Assembly: GCF_011077955.1 (NCBI RefSeq)
Contig: NZ_JAALBX010000017.1
Span: 21,533 to 85,532, forward strand
Source of the DNA: Citrobacter freundii
GTDB lineage: Bacteria > Pseudomonadota > Gammaproteobacteria > Enterobacterales > Enterobacteriaceae
Reading direction: 5' to 3'
Length of the DNA: 64,000 bases
Shown: piece by piece, positions 42,987-53,462 of the stretch
Position numbering within the stretch: the stretch's first letter is position 1
Layout of the letters: every line of letters starts with the position of its first letter
Notes under the pieces: generated by a model
What the model saw: the letters and a program-made list of their open reading frames with translations, nothing else
Databases searched by the model: none
What the model was told of the DNA's origin: nothing
Translations under genes and position numbers: made by a program

Positions 42987-43017
42987 AAAGAAAAACGCCA
43001 CGACAAAGCGTGGCGTT
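42987..43017 (-). terminator. Intrinsic terminator of rho
   Basis: On the minus strand AACGCCACG-CTTTGT-CGTGGCGTT runs into TTTTTCTTT, 17 bases after the rho stop. A strong hairpin with T-run. The interval 42787-42986 between it and wecA should hold the ECA operon promoter; it is AT-rich, but I cannot place hexamers with confidence. Confidence 0.92.
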
Positions 43018-43034
43018 CCCCGAGTTTTTACGAC

Positions 43035-44294
43035 TTAAGAGCGTTTCATCATGTCGAAGAAATCATCATTTGTCTTCGTCATGGCAAGCTTATTAATGAG
43101 GAATTCCATCGCGTCGATTTCGCCCATTGGGTGAATAATTTTACGCAGGATCCACATTTTTTGTAGCTCTTCCTGAGTCGTAAGCAGCTCTTCTTTACGG
43201 GTACCAGAGCGATTGTAATCAATTGCCGGGAACACGCGTTTTTCTGCAATCTTACGAGACAGGTGCAGTTCCATGTTGCCTGTACCTTTAAATTCTTCGT
43301 AGATAACTTCATCCATTTTAGAACCGGTATCGATAAGCGCGGTAGCGATGATAGTCAAGCTGCCACCCTCTTCCACGTTACGCGCGGCACCGAAGAAACG
43401 CTTCGGACGATGCAGGGCGTTGGCATCCACACCACCAGTCAACACTTTACCGGAAGCCGGTACAACGGTGTTGTAGGCACGCGCCAGACGAGTAATGGAG
43501 TCAAGCAGGATGATAACGTCTTTCTTATGCTCGACCAGACGCTTCGCCTTCTCAATCACCATTTCGGCAACCTGAACGTGGCGGGAAGCCGGTTCGTCAA
43601 AGGTCGACGCGACCACTTCGCCTTTCACCAGACGCTGCATCTCGGTCACTTCTTCGGGACGTTCGTCGATAAGCAGTACCATCAACACACAGTCAGGATG
43701 GTTGTAAGCGATGCTCTGGGCGATGTTCTGCAGCAGCATGGTTTTACCCGCTTTCGGCGGCGCCACAATAAGACCACGTTGACCACGGCCAATCGGCGAA
43801 GCCAAATCCAGTACGCGAGCGGTTAAATCCTCAGTCGAACCGTTGCCACGCTCCATACGCAAACGTGAGTTCGCATGCAGCGGGGTAAGGTTTTCGAACA
43901 GGATTTTGTTACGGGCGTTTTCTGGTTTGTCGTAGTTAACTTCGTTAACTTTCAGCAGCGCAAAGTAACGCTCACCTTCTTTCGGCGGACGAATCTTACC
44001 GGAGATGGTATCCCCTGTGCGGAGGTTGAAACGGCGGATTTGGCTGGGAGAAACGTAGATATCATCGGGACCGGCGAGGTAGGAGCTGTCTGCGGAGCGG
44101 AGGAAACCAAATCCGTCCTGCAATATCTCTAAGACACCGTCGCCAAAGATGTCTTCACCACTCTTAGCGTGTTGCTTCAGGATGGCGAAAATAATGTCCT
44201 GTTTGCGCATACGGGCCAGGTTTTCCAGCCCCATATTTTCGCCGAGAGTAATCAGCTCAGAAACCGGCGTATTCTTTAATTCGGTAAGATTCAT
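43035..44294 (-). CDS. rho: Transcription termination factor Rho
   Basis: A hexameric RNA-dependent ATPase and helicase that ends transcription. 419 residues, as in E. coli, and nearly identical as I recall it. An N-terminal RNA-binding domain ([10 protein letters not shown] and [14 protein letters not shown]), Walker [15 protein letters not shown], Walker [14 protein letters not shown], and Q/R-loop region ([20 protein letters not shown]) are present. An untranslated leader of about 350 bases precedes it, consistent with autoregulation at leader rut sites. Rho is also the expected effector of the corA leader in this window. Confidence 0.99.
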   Translation of the reverse strand: MNLTELKNTPVSELITLGENMGLENLARMRKQDIIFAILKQHAKSGEDIFGDGVLEILQDGFGFLRSADSSYLAGPDDIYVSPSQIRRFNLRTGDTISGKIRPPKEGERYFALLKVNEVNYDKPENARNKILFENLTPLHANSRLRMERGNGSTEDLTARVLDLASPIGRGQRGLIVAPPKAGKTMLLQNIAQSIAYNHPDCVLMVLLIDERPEEVTEMQRLVKGEVVASTFDEPASRHVQVAEMVIEKAKRLVEHKKDVIILLDSITRLARAYNTVVPASGKVLTGGVDANALHRPKRFFGAARNVEEGGSLTIIATALIDTGSKMDEVIYEEFKGTGNMELHLSRKIAEKRVFPAIDYNRSGTRKEELLTTQEELQKMWILRKIIHPMGEIDAMEFLINKLAMTKTNDDFFDMMKRS

Positions 44295-44645
44295 AATGGT
44301 GGGTTCTTAAACTCGGGGTAAATCTCGAACGTCATGTTGTGAATGGTATGGCAGGTACATCCATGCCAGTTAACGGCCTTCATCTCATGTCTGTTCGTGG
44401 CCTGGTTGCAGGAAAGAACGCAGAACTGAAACGACAAGACGGAATGAATGATGAGCCCGGATAAAAATCACTTCACACATACCTGAGGTAGACTGGCTTT
44501 CAGTGTCGGGAAGTGTTGGGTATTACAAGATTTAAACTCTAAGGCAAGTTCAAACAGCAGTTGATAAACAACTTAGCACGACTATCGCCGGGCGTCCAGC
44601 GGTCCGATAATTTTCCAGACCCTGTACGCACCGGCTAAGAAGCAA
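44295..44645 (-). promoter_or_regulatory. rho leader region
   Basis: About 350 bases between trxA and rho. Near the trxA end it holds a trxA downstream hairpin-like GC stretch; near rho it carries a block (CCGTCTTGTCGTTTCAGTTC) that resembles the E. coli rho leader. The E. coli leader contains the autoregulatory Rho-dependent terminators and the short rhoL frame. Confidence 0.6.
44385..44480 (-). CDS. Candidate leader peptide in the rho leader
   Basis: A 31-codon frame (MCEVIFIRAHHSFRLVVSVL at the start, ending EQT) in the position of E. coli rhoL. A weak CAGG precedes the ATG. Relative to my recollection of rhoL, the reading phase differs by a one-base insertion near 44450, and the rhoL phase itself has no start here. 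The frame may be chance, or the leader peptide may not be conserved. Confidence 0.3.
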   Translation of the reverse strand: MCEVIFIRAHHSFRLVVSVLRSFLQPGHEQT

Positions 44646-44975
44646 TTACGCCAGGTTAGCGTCCAGGAACTCTTTCAGCTGACCTTTAGACAACGCACCG
44701 ACTTTGGTCGCTGCCACTTCGCCGTTTTTAAACAGCAGCAGTGTCGGGATACCACGGATACCGTATTTCGGCGCGGTACCGGGGTTTTGGTCGATGTTCA
44801 GCTTGGCAATAGTCAATTTGCCCTGATACTCATCAGCGATTTCATCCAGAATCGGCGCAATCATTTTACAAGGGCCGCACCACTCTGCCCAGAAATCAAC
44901 AAGAATTAACCCGTCCGCTTTTAGTACATCCGTGTCAAAACTGTCATCGGTCAGGTGAATAATTTTATCGCTCAT
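44646..44975 (-). CDS. trxA: Thioredoxin 1 TrxA
   Basis: A 109-residue cytoplasmic dithiol reductant serving ribonucleotide reductase, PAPS reductase and others. The active site WCGPC is at residues 32-36, with buried Asp in LVDFWAEWC and cis-Pro in GIRGIPTLL. Nearly identical to E. coli TrxA. Divergent from rhlB and followed by rho. Confidence 0.99.
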   Translation of the reverse strand: MSDKIIHLTDDSFDTDVLKADGLILVDFWAEWCGPCKMIAPILDEIADEYQGKLTIAKLNIDQNPGTAPKYGIRGIPTLLLFKNGEVAATKVGALSKGQLKEFLDANLA

Positions 44976-45106
44976 GTTTTACTCCACAAGATTAAGTCTG
45001 GCATGTTGGTGTAGCATTAACCAACTTAGGTTGACTTTATTTTACCCGGTTTATTTGAACGGATGTGCTTTCGTAAAGCAATAGTAAACTGATATTCTAC
45101 CACACT

Positions 45107-46372
45107 ATGAGCAAAACACATTTAACAGAACAGAAGTTTGCCGACTTCGCCCTGCACCCTGCAGTGATTGAAGCCCTTGAAAAGAAAGGCTTTCATTATT
45201 GCACCCCTATTCAGGCACTCGCACTTCCCCTGGCGTTAGCGGGACGTGATGTTGCAGGACAGGCGCAAACCGGTACCGGTAAAACGATGGCGTTCTTAAC
45301 GTCAACGTTTCATTATCTCCTTTCTAACCCGGCGATCGAAAATCGCCAGGTGAATCAGCCACGCGCCATTATTATGGCGCCGACGCGCGAACTCGCCGTC
45401 CAGATTCACTCTGATGCAGAACCGCTCGCGCAGTCTACCGGCCTGAAAATCGGCCTGGCGTATGGCGGCGACGGCTACGACAAACAGCTTAAAGTGCTGG
45501 AAAGCGGCGTCGATATTCTGATTGGCACCACCGGTCGTTTAATCGACTACGCCAAACAGAACCACATTAATCTGGGCGCAATCCAGGTTGTTGTGCTTGA
45601 TGAAGCGGATCGTATGTACGATCTCGGCTTTATTAAAGATATCCGTTGGCTGTTCCGCCGCATGCCGCCGGTTACCCAGCGTCTGAATATGCTGTTTTCC
45701 GCCACCCTTTCTTACCGCGTACGTGAACTTGCTTTTGAGCAGATGAACAATGCGGAATATGTGGAAGTCGAACCGGAACAGAAAACTGGCCACCGCATAA
45801 AAGAAGAACTTTTCTATCCGTCAAACGAAGAAAAGATGCGTTTGCTGCAAACCCTTATTGAAGAAGAGTGGCCGGATCGCGCCATCATTTTCGCCAATAC
45901 CAAACATCGCTGTGAAGATATTTGGGGTCATCTTGCCGCTGACGGGCATCGCGTAGGCTTATTAACTGGCGATGTGGCGCAGAAAAAACGTCTGCGTATT
46001 CTTGATGAATTTACCCGCGGCGATTTGGATATTCTGGTTGCGACCGACGTTGCAGCGCGTGGTTTACACATTCCTGCCGTAACGCATGTCTTTAACTACG
46101 ATCTGCCGGATGATTGTGAAGATTATGTTCACCGCATCGGGCGTACCGGACGTGCAGGCGCAAGCGGGCATTCTATCAGCCTTGCATGCGAAGAATATGC
46201 ATTGAACCTTCCGGCTATCGAAACTTATATCAACCATTCGATCCCGGTGAGTAAATATAACCCTGAAGCGTTGCTAAGCCAGTTACCGCCGCCGAAGCGC
46301 CTGACGCGCGTTCGTTCCGGCAATGGCCCGCGCCGCACCGGTGCCCCAAGAAACCGTCGCCGCACAGGGTAA
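45107..46372 (+). CDS. rhlB: DEAD-box RNA helicase RhlB
   Basis: The RNA helicase of the RNase E degradosome. 421 residues, as in E. coli. Q-motif GFHYCTPIQ, Walker [21 protein letters not shown] ([11 protein letters not shown]), SATLS and [10 protein letters not shown] are all present. A basic Arg/Gly-rich tail ends RNRRRTG. The start overlaps no other gene; trxA is divergent across 131 bp. Confidence 0.98.
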   Translation: MSKTHLTEQKFADFALHPAVIEALEKKGFHYCTPIQALALPLALAGRDVAGQAQTGTGKTMAFLTSTFHYLLSNPAIENRQVNQPRAIIMAPTRELAVQIHSDAEPLAQSTGLKIGLAYGGDGYDKQLKVLESGVDILIGTTGRLIDYAKQNHINLGAIQVVVLDEADRMYDLGFIKDIRWLFRRMPPVTQRLNMLFSATLSYRVRELAFEQMNNAEYVEVEPEQKTGHRIKEELFYPSNEEKMRLLQTLIEEEWPDRAIIFANTKHRCEDIWGHLAADGHRVGLLTGDVAQKKRLRILDEFTRGDLDILVATDVAARGLHIPAVTHVFNYDLPDDCEDYVHRIGRTGRAGASGHSISLACEEYALNLPAIETYINHSIPVSKYNPEALLSQLPPPKRLTRVRSGNGPRRTGAPRNRRRTG

Positions 46373-46389
46373 AAGTGACATGCGTTACA

Positions 46390-46505
46390 CAAAATCATTC
46401 ATGAGGCATCGAGGCGGCAAGCCTGAGAATATCCAGGCCCTTACCGCAGTAAGTGACTGGAGTGAGCAGACGAAGCCAACGAAAATGCCGCATGAAGGAT
46501 GAAGT
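46390..46505. repeat. ERIC element between rhlB and gppA
   Basis: AAAATCATTC at the left, GGCGGCAAG, GAATATCCAGG, then AGTAAGTGACTGGAGTGAGC (close to the ERIC2 core) and GAAGCCAACG follow the ERIC consensus. Its right end reaches within two bases of the gppA start and contains AAGGA, the likely gppA ribosome-binding site. Confidence 0.88.
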
Positions 46506-46507
46506 GA

Positions 46508-47989
46508 ATGAACGCTACCTCGCTGTACGCAGCTATTGATCTCGGTTCGAACAGTTTTCATATGCTGGTGGTGCGTGAGGTGGCGGGCAGTATCCAGACC
46601 CTCTCACGCATTAAGCGTAAAGTCCGCCTCGCAGCGGGCTTAAACAGCGATAACACCCTTTCACAAGACGCCATGGAACGTGGCTGGCAATGCCTGCGAC
46701 TTTTCGCTGAGCGCTTGCAGGATATCCCCTCTATTCAGGTGCGCGCTGTCGCCACCGCCACGCTCAGACTGGCCGTCAATTCCGCTGAATTTATCGAAAA
46801 AGCCCAGCACATTTTAGGTTGCCCTATTCAGGTTATCAGCGGCGAAGAAGAAGCGCGTTTGATTTATCAAGGCGTTGCCCACACCACGGGCGGCGCGGAT
46901 CGTCGTCTGGTGGTCGATATCGGCGGAGCCAGCACTGAACTGGTTACCGGCACTGGCGCGCAGGCAACATCGCTGTTCAGCCTGTCGATGGGTTGCGTAA
47001 CCTGGCTTCAGCGCTTCTTCACCGACCGCAGCCTGACGAAAGAAAATTTTGACGCTGCCGAACAGGCCGCCTGCGGCGTGTTGCAACCGGTAATCGGCGA
47101 GCTACAAAAGCATGGCTGGCAAGCCTGCGTGGGCGCATCCGGCACCGTTCAGGCGTTGCAGGAAATTATGATGGCGCAGGGTATGGACGAGCGCATCACG
47201 CTTCCCAAACTCGAACAGCTTAAGCAGAAAGCCATCCATTGCGGGCGCCTTGAAGAGCTGGAAATTGAAGGGTTAACGCTTGAGCGCGCGCTGGTATTTC
47301 CAAGCGGTCTTGCCATCCTTATCGCCATTTTTAAAGAACTCAAGATTGAGTGCATGACGCTGGCAGGCGGCGCGCTACGCGAAGGCCTGGTTTACGGCAT
47401 GCTGCATCTTTCGGTCGATCAGGATATTCGTAGCCGCACGCTGCGCAATATTCAGCGCCGTTTTCAGGTTGATACGGAACAAGCGCAGCGCGTGTACCAT
47501 CTGGCAGAAAAATTTATCGCGCAGACGTCAGATACCTGGCAGCTTGATGAATTGAGCAAGTCCATGCTGTATGCCGCCGCGCAGCTGCATGAAATTGGCT
47601 TAAGCGTCGATTTCAAGCAAGCGCCGCTCCATGCCGCATGGTTAATGAGTAATCTTGATTTGCCCGGTTTCACGCCCGCGCAGAAAAAGCTGCTTTCCAC
47701 GCTGTTACTGAATCAAACCAGTCCGGTGGATCTGTCATCTCTACACCAGCAAAATGCCCTGCCGCCGCGCGTAGCGGAGCGGGTATGCCGTCTGCTGCGC
47801 CTCTCGATAATTTTTGCCAGCCGCCGTCGTGACGACACGCTACCCGCCGTCGATCTGGGCGCCCAGGGTGACACACTCACTCTGTCGTTGCCGGAAAACT
47901 GGTTAGCCAGCCATCCGCTTGCGGCTGAATCGCTGGAACAGGAAAAGCTCTGGCAGAGCTATGTCCACTGGCCGCTTGAGGTCAAATAA
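46508..47989 (+). CDS. gppA: Guanosine pentaphosphate phosphatase GppA
   Basis: Hydrolyses pppGpp to ppGpp and also cleaves exopolyphosphate. 493 residues (E. coli 494). The actin-like ATPase fold carries [15 protein letters not shown] and [14 protein letters not shown]; a C-terminal HD-like helical domain follows. ATG at 46508 has AAGGA 8 bases ahead, and that sequence belongs to the ERIC element. Convergent with rep, 26 bp apart. Confidence 0.97.
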   Translation: MNATSLYAAIDLGSNSFHMLVVREVAGSIQTLSRIKRKVRLAAGLNSDNTLSQDAMERGWQCLRLFAERLQDIPSIQVRAVATATLRLAVNSAEFIEKAQHILGCPIQVISGEEEARLIYQGVAHTTGGADRRLVVDIGGASTELVTGTGAQATSLFSLSMGCVTWLQRFFTDRSLTKENFDAAEQAACGVLQPVIGELQKHGWQACVGASGTVQALQEIMMAQGMDERITLPKLEQLKQKAIHCGRLEELEIEGLTLERALVFPSGLAILIAIFKELKIECMTLAGGALREGLVYGMLHLSVDQDIRSRTLRNIQRRFQVDTEQAQRVYHLAEKFIAQTSDTWQLDELSKSMLYAAAQLHEIGLSVDFKQAPLHAAWLMSNLDLPGFTPAQKKLLSTLLLNQTSPVDLSSLHQQNALPPRVAERVCRLLRLSIIFASRRRDDTLPAVDLGAQGDTLTLSLPENWLASHPLAAESLEQEKLWQSYVHWPLEVK

Positions 47990-48015
47990 GCGTAGCGCTC
48001 GTCAGTTCAGGGCGG

Positions 48016-50046
48016 TTATACGCTTTTATCGCCCCGCGCTTTTGCCAACATCGCCTTGATATTCGCCACATTCGCCTGGCCTTTGTTCATGCGTTCTTGC
48101 GCCGTCACCACTTTTCGTTCCTGCTCCCACAGCACATCGTCCTGCGGCAATTCCAGCAGAAAACGGCTCGGCTCGGGGCGGATTAATTCACCATACTGGC
48201 GGCGCTCTTTACACAGCGTAAAGGTCAGCTCTTTCTGAGCGCGAGTAATGCCGACATAAGCAAGACGGCGTTCCTCATCGACATTATCTTCATCAATGCT
48301 GCTTTGGTGCGGCAATAGCCCCTCTTCCATTCCCACTAAAAAGACATACGGGAACTCAAGGCCTTTTGAGGCATGGAGCGTCATAAGCTGAACCTGATCG
48401 GAATCATCTTCGCTTTCGCCGCGCTCCATCATATCGCGCAGCGTGAAACGCGTGACGACCTGGATGAGGGTCATTGGCTCCTCAAGCTCAGAACCTTCGA
48501 GCATTTCGGTCATCCAGTTGAACAGTTGGTTGACGTTTTTCATGCGCATTTCGGCGGCTTTCTGGCTGGGAGAGGTCTCATAAAGCCAGGACTCATAATC
48601 AATGCCGTGGATAAGATCGCGCACCGCCGCCACTGGCTCACGTTCCGCCAGGCGAGCAACCTCTCCAAGCCAATGAGTGAAGCGGGTCAACGATTCATAG
48701 CCACGGCCGGTAAGCGTCTGGCTAAGCCCCATGTCGAAGCTTGCGGTAAACAGGCTTTTATTACGCTGGTTGGCCCACTCGCCCAGCTTTTGCAGGGTGG
48801 CGGGGCCAATCTCCCGGCGCGGCGTATTAACGATGCGCATAAATGCGCTGTCGTCATCCGGATTGGTCAGTACCCGCAAATAAGCCAGCAAATCCTTAAT
48901 CTCCGGGCGCGAGAAAAACGATGTTCCGCCGGAAATCCGGTAAGGAATGCGGTTTTGCATCAACAGTTTTTCAAAGACTCGCGACTGGTGATTGCCGCGA
49001 TAAAGGATCGCATAATCCTTGTACTGGGTTTTATTAATAAAGTGATGGGCTATCAACTCACCCGCTACCCGCTCCGCTTCATGTTCTTCATGATTTGCAG
49101 ACACCACTTTTAATTCCGGTCCATAACCCAGTTCAGAAAATAATTTCTTTTCAAAAACGTGCGGGTTATTGGCGATAAGGATATTCGCCGCTTTCAGGAT
49201 GCGCCCCGATGAGCGGTAGTTTTGCTCAAGCTTAATCACCTGCAACGCCGGGAAATCTTTACTGAGTAAAACCAGGTTCTGAGGACGCGCCCCACGCCAG
49301 GAGTAAATTGACTGATCGTCATCGCCCACCACGGTAAAGCGCGCCCGCGCACCTACCAGCAGTTTGACCATTTCATACTGACTGGTGTTGGTGTCCTGAT
49401 ATTCATCCACCAGCAAATAGCGGATGCGGTTCTGCCAGCGTTCGCGCACCTCTTCATTGCGTTGCAATAACAGCGTCGGCAGCAGAATAAGATCGTCGAA
49501 ATCCAGTACGTTGCAGGCTTTCAGATGCGCGTCGTACAAACTATAACAATGGGCGAAGATGCGGTCGCGCTCGCCTTTTGCCTGCGCCGCCGCCTGGGCT
49601 GGGTTCAGTAAATCGTTCTTCCAGTTCGAAATCGTGGACAGCAGTTGCTGGTAGAGCGATTTGTCGTTCTCCACCAGACCGTCGGTGAGCTCTTTGATAA
49701 GCGCCAACTGATCGGTGTCGTCAAACAGCGAAAAATTGGCCTTCATGCCTAAGGCTTTGTATTCGCGTTTAATGATCTCAAGCCCCAGCGTATGGAAAGT
49801 CGAAATCATCAGACCGCGCGCTTCTTTACGCCCGAGGGTTTGCGCGACACGCTCTTTCATCTCGCGCGCCGCTTTATTGGTAAACGTCACCGCCGCGATG
49901 TGTTTCGCCTGGTATCCGCAACCACGGATCAAGTGGGCGATTTTATTGGTGATCACACGTGTCTTACCGGAGCCCGCGCCCGCCAGCACCAGACAGGGGC
50001 CAGTGACGAATTCGACAGCATGTTGTTGACCGGGATTTAGACGCAT
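48016..50046 (-). CDS. rep: Replication-associated DNA helicase Rep
   Basis: A superfamily 1A helicase that travels with the replisome and clears protein blocks. 676 residues (E. coli 673). Walker [15 protein letters not shown], motif [25 protein letters not shown] and [12 protein letters not shown] are present. A paralogue of UvrD at 14-16 kb but without its C-terminal Tudor-like extension. Confidence 0.98.
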   Translation of the reverse strand: MRLNPGQQHAVEFVTGPCLVLAGAGSGKTRVITNKIAHLIRGCGYQAKHIAAVTFTNKAAREMKERVAQTLGRKEARGLMISTFHTLGLEIIKREYKALGMKANFSLFDDTDQLALIKELTDGLVENDKSLYQQLLSTISNWKNDLLNPAQAAAQAKGERDRIFAHCYSLYDAHLKACNVLDFDDLILLPTLLLQRNEEVRERWQNRIRYLLVDEYQDTNTSQYEMVKLLVGARARFTVVGDDDQSIYSWRGARPQNLVLLSKDFPALQVIKLEQNYRSSGRILKAANILIANNPHVFEKKLFSELGYGPELKVVSANHEEHEAERVAGELIAHHFINKTQYKDYAILYRGNHQSRVFEKLLMQNRIPYRISGGTSFFSRPEIKDLLAYLRVLTNPDDDSAFMRIVNTPRREIGPATLQKLGEWANQRNKSLFTASFDMGLSQTLTGRGYESLTRFTHWLGEVARLAEREPVAAVRDLIHGIDYESWLYETSPSQKAAEMRMKNVNQLFNWMTEMLEGSELEEPMTLIQVVTRFTLRDMMERGESEDDSDQVQLMTLHASKGLEFPYVFLVGMEEGLLPHQSSIDEDNVDEERRLAYVGITRAQKELTFTLCKERRQYGELIRPEPSRFLLELPQDDVLWEQERKVVTAQERMNKGQANVANIKAMLAKARGDKSV

Positions 50047-50170
50047 GGTGATTGCTCAATCTTTCTTCGAACGGGGGGCGATTGTAGCAAAAGCGGAACG
50101 AGGAATTAACGGTAATCCAGTCTGGGAATGGTAAAGTACAGGCAAGCGAATGACTTCCCGGAGATTAATA

Positions 50171-50452
50171 ATGGCAAGAACTGCCGCAGCCCTGCATATT
50201 CTGGTCAAAACCGAAAAACTGGCGCTGGAGATAATGCAAAAACTCGAGCGCGGCGTCAGTTTCGATACGCTGGCGAAACGTTATTCGAGCTGTCCTTCTG
50301 GGCGCAACGGCGGCAACCTTGGCGAATTCAACAAAGGGGCGATGGTGGGGCCTTTTGACCAGGCGGTATTCAGTTGCCCATTATTGAAACCTGTCGGGCC
50401 GGTGAAAACAAAATTTGGCTATCACATCATTAAGGTGTTGTATCGCCATTAA
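50171..50452 (+). CDS. PpiC paralogue (parvulin-type prolyl isomerase)
   Basis: 93 residues, a single parvulin domain: [26 protein letters not shown] and [11 protein letters not shown]. It shares about 59 of 93 residues (about 63% by hand count) with the downstream ppiC and is clearly the diverged copy, as the downstream one is nearly identical to E. coli PpiC. ATG at 50171 is preceded by GGAG and aligns with ppiC; an in-frame start seven codons earlier is not supported. The typical parvulin active-site His, Cys and Phe positions are retained. 48 bp before ppiC and probably cotranscribed. Confidence 0.9.
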   Translation: MARTAAALHILVKTEKLALEIMQKLERGVSFDTLAKRYSSCPSGRNGGNLGEFNKGAMVGPFDQAVFSCPLLKPVGPVKTKFGYHIIKVLYRH

Positions 50453-50467
50453 GGATCATTACTATAG

Positions 50468-50782
<315 letters not shown>

Positions 50783-50787
50783 AAGAA

Positions 50788-50816
50788 AAGCTCGGTGCGT
50801 TAACCGAGCTTTTTTT
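50788..50816 (+). terminator. Terminator after ppiC
   Basis: AAGCTCGGT-GCGTTA-ACCGAGCTT followed by TTTTTT. A clear intrinsic terminator 5 bases after the ppiC stop, ending the ppiC pair. Confidence 0.95.
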
Positions 50817-50844
50817 ATGGATGGATTCTGCTGTCGATTTGGAC

Positions 50845-50942
50845 TTGCCGTCAGGCGGTAAGGGAGTACATCCCCACGAGCATAGATAACGCTATGACTG
50901 GGGTGTACGCGCGCCGCCAACGCATCGGCAAGTTGCAGAAGA
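50845..50942. repeat. ERIC element between ppiC and ilvC
   Basis: TTGCCGTCAGGCGGTAAGGG, GTACATCCCC, GAGCATAGATAACGC, then TATGACTGGGGTGTACGC and GCCAACGCA follow ERIC, in a form with a GCATAGATAAC centre. It ends one base from the ilvC stop codon, so it would form the 3' end of the ilvC mRNA. Confidence 0.8.
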
Positions 50943-50943
50943 A

Positions 50944-52419
50944 TTATCCGGCGACGGCGATACGTTTCATATCCGTCATATAACCGCGCAGCTTCTGGCC
51001 TACCGCTTCAATCGCATGGCTGCGGATCGCATCGTTCACATCACGCAATTGCGCGTTATCCACCACGCTGCCTTCCACCGCTTTACCCAGGTCGCCCGGC
51101 TGCAGCGTGGTCATAAATTCTTTCAGCAACGGCACACAGGCATAAGAGAACAGATAGTTGCCGTATTCTGCGGTGTCGGAGATAACCACGTTCATTTCAT
51201 ACAGACGCTTACGAGCGATGGTGTTGGCAATCAGCGGCAGTTCGTGCAGTGATTCATAGTAGGCCGACTCTTCGATGATGCCGGAATCCACCATGGTTTC
51301 GAATGCCAGCTCAACGCCCGCTTTTACCATCGCGATCATCAGTACGCCTTTATCGAAGTACTCCTGCTCGCTGATTTTGCCTTCATACTGCGGCGCGGTT
51401 TCGAACGCGGTTTTACCGGTCTCTTCACGCCAGGTCAGCAGATTCTTATCATCATTGGCCCAGTCCGCCATCATGCCGGAAGAGAATTCGCCGGAGATAA
51501 TGTCGTCCATATGTTTCTGGAACAGCGGCGCCATGATTTCTTTCAACTGTTCAGACAATGCGTAAGCGCGCAGTTTCGCCGGATTGGACAGACGGTCCAT
51601 CATCAGGGTGATGCCACCCTGCTTCAGCGCTTCGGTGATGGTTTCCCAGCCGAACTGAATCAGTTTTTCTGCGTATGCCGGGTCAGTCCCCTCTTCCACC
51701 AGCTTGTCGAAGCACAGCAGAGAACCGGCCTGCAACATGCCACACAGAATAGTTTGTTCGCCCATCAGGTCAGATTTCACTTCCGCGACGAAGGAAGATT
51801 CCAGAACGCCGGCACGGTGGCCGCCCGTGGCCGCAGCCCAGGCCTTAGCGATCGCCATGCCTTCGCCTTTCGGATCGTTTTCCGGGTGAACCGCAATCAG
51901 GGTCGGCACGCCGAAACCGCGTTTGTACTCTTCACGCACTTCGGTGCCCGGGCATTTTGGCGCCACCATCACAACGGTGATGTCTTTACGGATCTGCTCG
52001 CCAACTTCAACAATGTTAAAACCGTGCGAGTAGCCCAGCGCCGCGCCGTCTTTCATCAGCGGCTGCACGGAGCGCACTACGTCGGAGTGCTGTTTGTCCG
52101 GCGTCAGGTTAACCACCAGATCCGCCTGCGGGATCAGCTCTTCGTAGGTACCCACTTTGAAGCCATTTTCGGTCGCTTTACGCCAGGAAGCACGCTTCTC
52201 AGCAATCGCTTCTTTACGCAGCGCGTAGGAAATATCCAGACCGGAGTCACGCATATTCAGGCCCTGGTTCAGGCCCTGGGCGCCACAACCGACGATGACC
52301 ACTTTTTTACCCTGAAGGTAGCTTGCGCCATCGGCAAATTCATCGCGACCCATAAAGCGACATTTACCCAGTTGTGCCAACTGCTGACGCAGATTCAGTG
52401 TATTAAAGTAGTTAGCCAT
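50944..52419 (-). CDS. ilvC: Ketol-acid reductoisomerase IlvC
   Basis: Second common step of isoleucine/valine synthesis; NADPH and Mg2+ dependent. 491 residues (class II, long form) from ATG at 52419. The frame is open further upstream, but [20 protein letters not shown] is the family start. NADPH motif [20 protein letters not shown], then [13 protein letters not shown] and the C-terminal duplicated helical domain. Divergent from its activator gene ilvY, which is known to induce it with acetolactate. Confidence 0.99.
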   Translation of the reverse strand: MANYFNTLNLRQQLAQLGKCRFMGRDEFADGASYLQGKKVVIVGCGAQGLNQGLNMRDSGLDISYALRKEAIAEKRASWRKATENGFKVGTYEELIPQADLVVNLTPDKQHSDVVRSVQPLMKDGAALGYSHGFNIVEVGEQIRKDITVVMVAPKCPGTEVREEYKRGFGVPTLIAVHPENDPKGEGMAIAKAWAAATGGHRAGVLESSFVAEVKSDLMGEQTILCGMLQAGSLLCFDKLVEEGTDPAYAEKLIQFGWETITEALKQGGITLMMDRLSNPAKLRAYALSEQLKEIMAPLFQKHMDDIISGEFSSGMMADWANDDKNLLTWREETGKTAFETAPQYEGKISEQEYFDKGVLMIAMVKAGVELAFETMVDSGIIEESAYYESLHELPLIANTIARKRLYEMNVVISDTAEYGNYLFSYACVPLLKEFMTTLQPGDLGKAVEGSVVDNAQLRDVNDAIRSHAIEAVGQKLRGYMTDMKRIAVAG

Positions 52420-52534
52420 GATGGTGTACTCCGTGATGTTGTGTGTCTTATTGTTCGGTTCGCGTTTCAGCGAGAATGTACCCACATTACAACAGGAAAT
52501 TTATTGCGGAAATTGATATATTCACAACGTCACA

Positions 52535-52549
52535 TTGCAATTTCTGCAA
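52535..52549. promoter_or_regulatory. Candidate IlvY operator in the ilvY-ilvC interval
   Basis: TTGCAATTTCTGCAA is a TTGC/GCAA inverted repeat with an embedded T-N11-A, the typical LysR-family binding pattern, 23 bases before the ilvY start. IlvY is known to bind tandem operators here, repressing itself and activating ilvC. The rest of 52420-52571 contains the divergent promoters. Confidence 0.6.
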
Positions 52550-52571
52550 CGTCGAATGGGGAGTGCCGCTT

Positions 52572-53462
52572 GTGGACTTACGCGATCTGAAAACCTTCCT
52601 GCATCTGGCGGAAAGCCGCCATTTTGGGCGCAGCGCACGCGCCATGCATGTCAGCCCTTCCACACTTTCCCGGCAAATTCAGCGGCTGGAAGAAGATCTC
52701 GGTCAGGCGCTGTTTGTACGCGACAACCGTACCGTAACGCTGACCGAAGCGGGCGAGTCGCTGCGCCTGTTCGCACAGCAAACACTGTTGCAGTATCAAC
52801 AACTGCGCCACACGATCGACCAACAAGGGCCATCGCTGTCAGGCGAGTTACATATATTTTGTTCCGTCACCGCCGCTTACAGTCATCTGCCTCCCATCCT
52901 TGATCGCTTTCGCGCGGAGCATCCTTCGGTAGAAATTAAGCTTACAACCGGCGATGCTGCTGATGCGATGGAAAAAGTGGTGACCGGCGAAGCAGACCTG
53001 GCGATTGCCGGCAAACCTGAAACGCTGCCCGGCGCGGTTGCCTTTTCTATGCTGGAAAATTTGGCGGTCGTGTTGATTGCGCCAGCCCTGCCGTGCCCGG
53101 TACGCAATCAGGTATCAGAAGAGCATCCCGACTGGTCGACAGTACCGTTTATCATGGCCGATCAAGGCCCGGTGCGCCGTCGTATCGAATTGTGGTTCCG
53201 TCGACAGAAAATCAGTAACCCCATGATTTACGCCACGGTAGGCGGTCACGAAGCGATGGTGTCGATGGTGGCGCTCGGTTGCGGCGTCGCGTTGCTGCCG
53301 GAAGTGGTACTGGAAAACAGCCCGGAACCGGTGCGAAATCGCGTTATGATTTTAGAACGCAGTGATGAGAAAACGCCGTTTGAACTGGGCGTCTGTGCAC
53401 AAAAAAAGCGGCTGCAAGAGCCGCTTATTGATGCCTTCTGGACGTTACTGCCGAACCATTAA
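52572..53462 (+). CDS. ilvY: LysR-type regulator IlvY
   Basis: Activator of ilvC responding to acetolactate and acetohydroxybutyrate. 296 residues from GTG at 52572, which follows GGGGAG and aligns with the E. coli start; a longer in-frame extension is not family-like. N-terminal helix-turn-helix: ESRHFGRSARAMHVSPSTLS, then EDLGQALFVRDNR. Its stop overlaps the ilvA stop by three bases on the opposite strand. Confidence 0.96.
   Translation: MDLRDLKTFLHLAESRHFGRSARAMHVSPSTLSRQIQRLEEDLGQALFVRDNRTVTLTEAGESLRLFAQQTLLQYQQLRHTIDQQGPSLSGELHIFCSVTAAYSHLPPILDRFRAEHPSVEIKLTTGDAADAMEKVVTGEADLAIAGKPETLPGAVAFSMLENLAVVLIAPALPCPVRNQVSEEHPDWSTVPFIMADQGPVRRRIELWFRRQKISNPMIYATVGGHEAMVSMVALGCGVALLPEVVLENSPEPVRNRVMILERSDEKTPFELGVCAQKKRLQEPLIDAFWTLLPNH

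Noticed and set aside
46380..46502. A 40-codon open frame (MRYTKSFMRHRGGKPEN...) between rhlB and gppA
   Set aside because: It lies almost wholly inside the ERIC element, whose palindromic sequence often stays open by chance; there is no ribosome site.
51511..52590. A 359-codon plus-strand frame opposite ilvC
   Set aside because: Antisense to the highly conserved ilvC; low codon degeneracy on the ilvC strand explains the open frame. Phe/His/Gln-rich product without domain.
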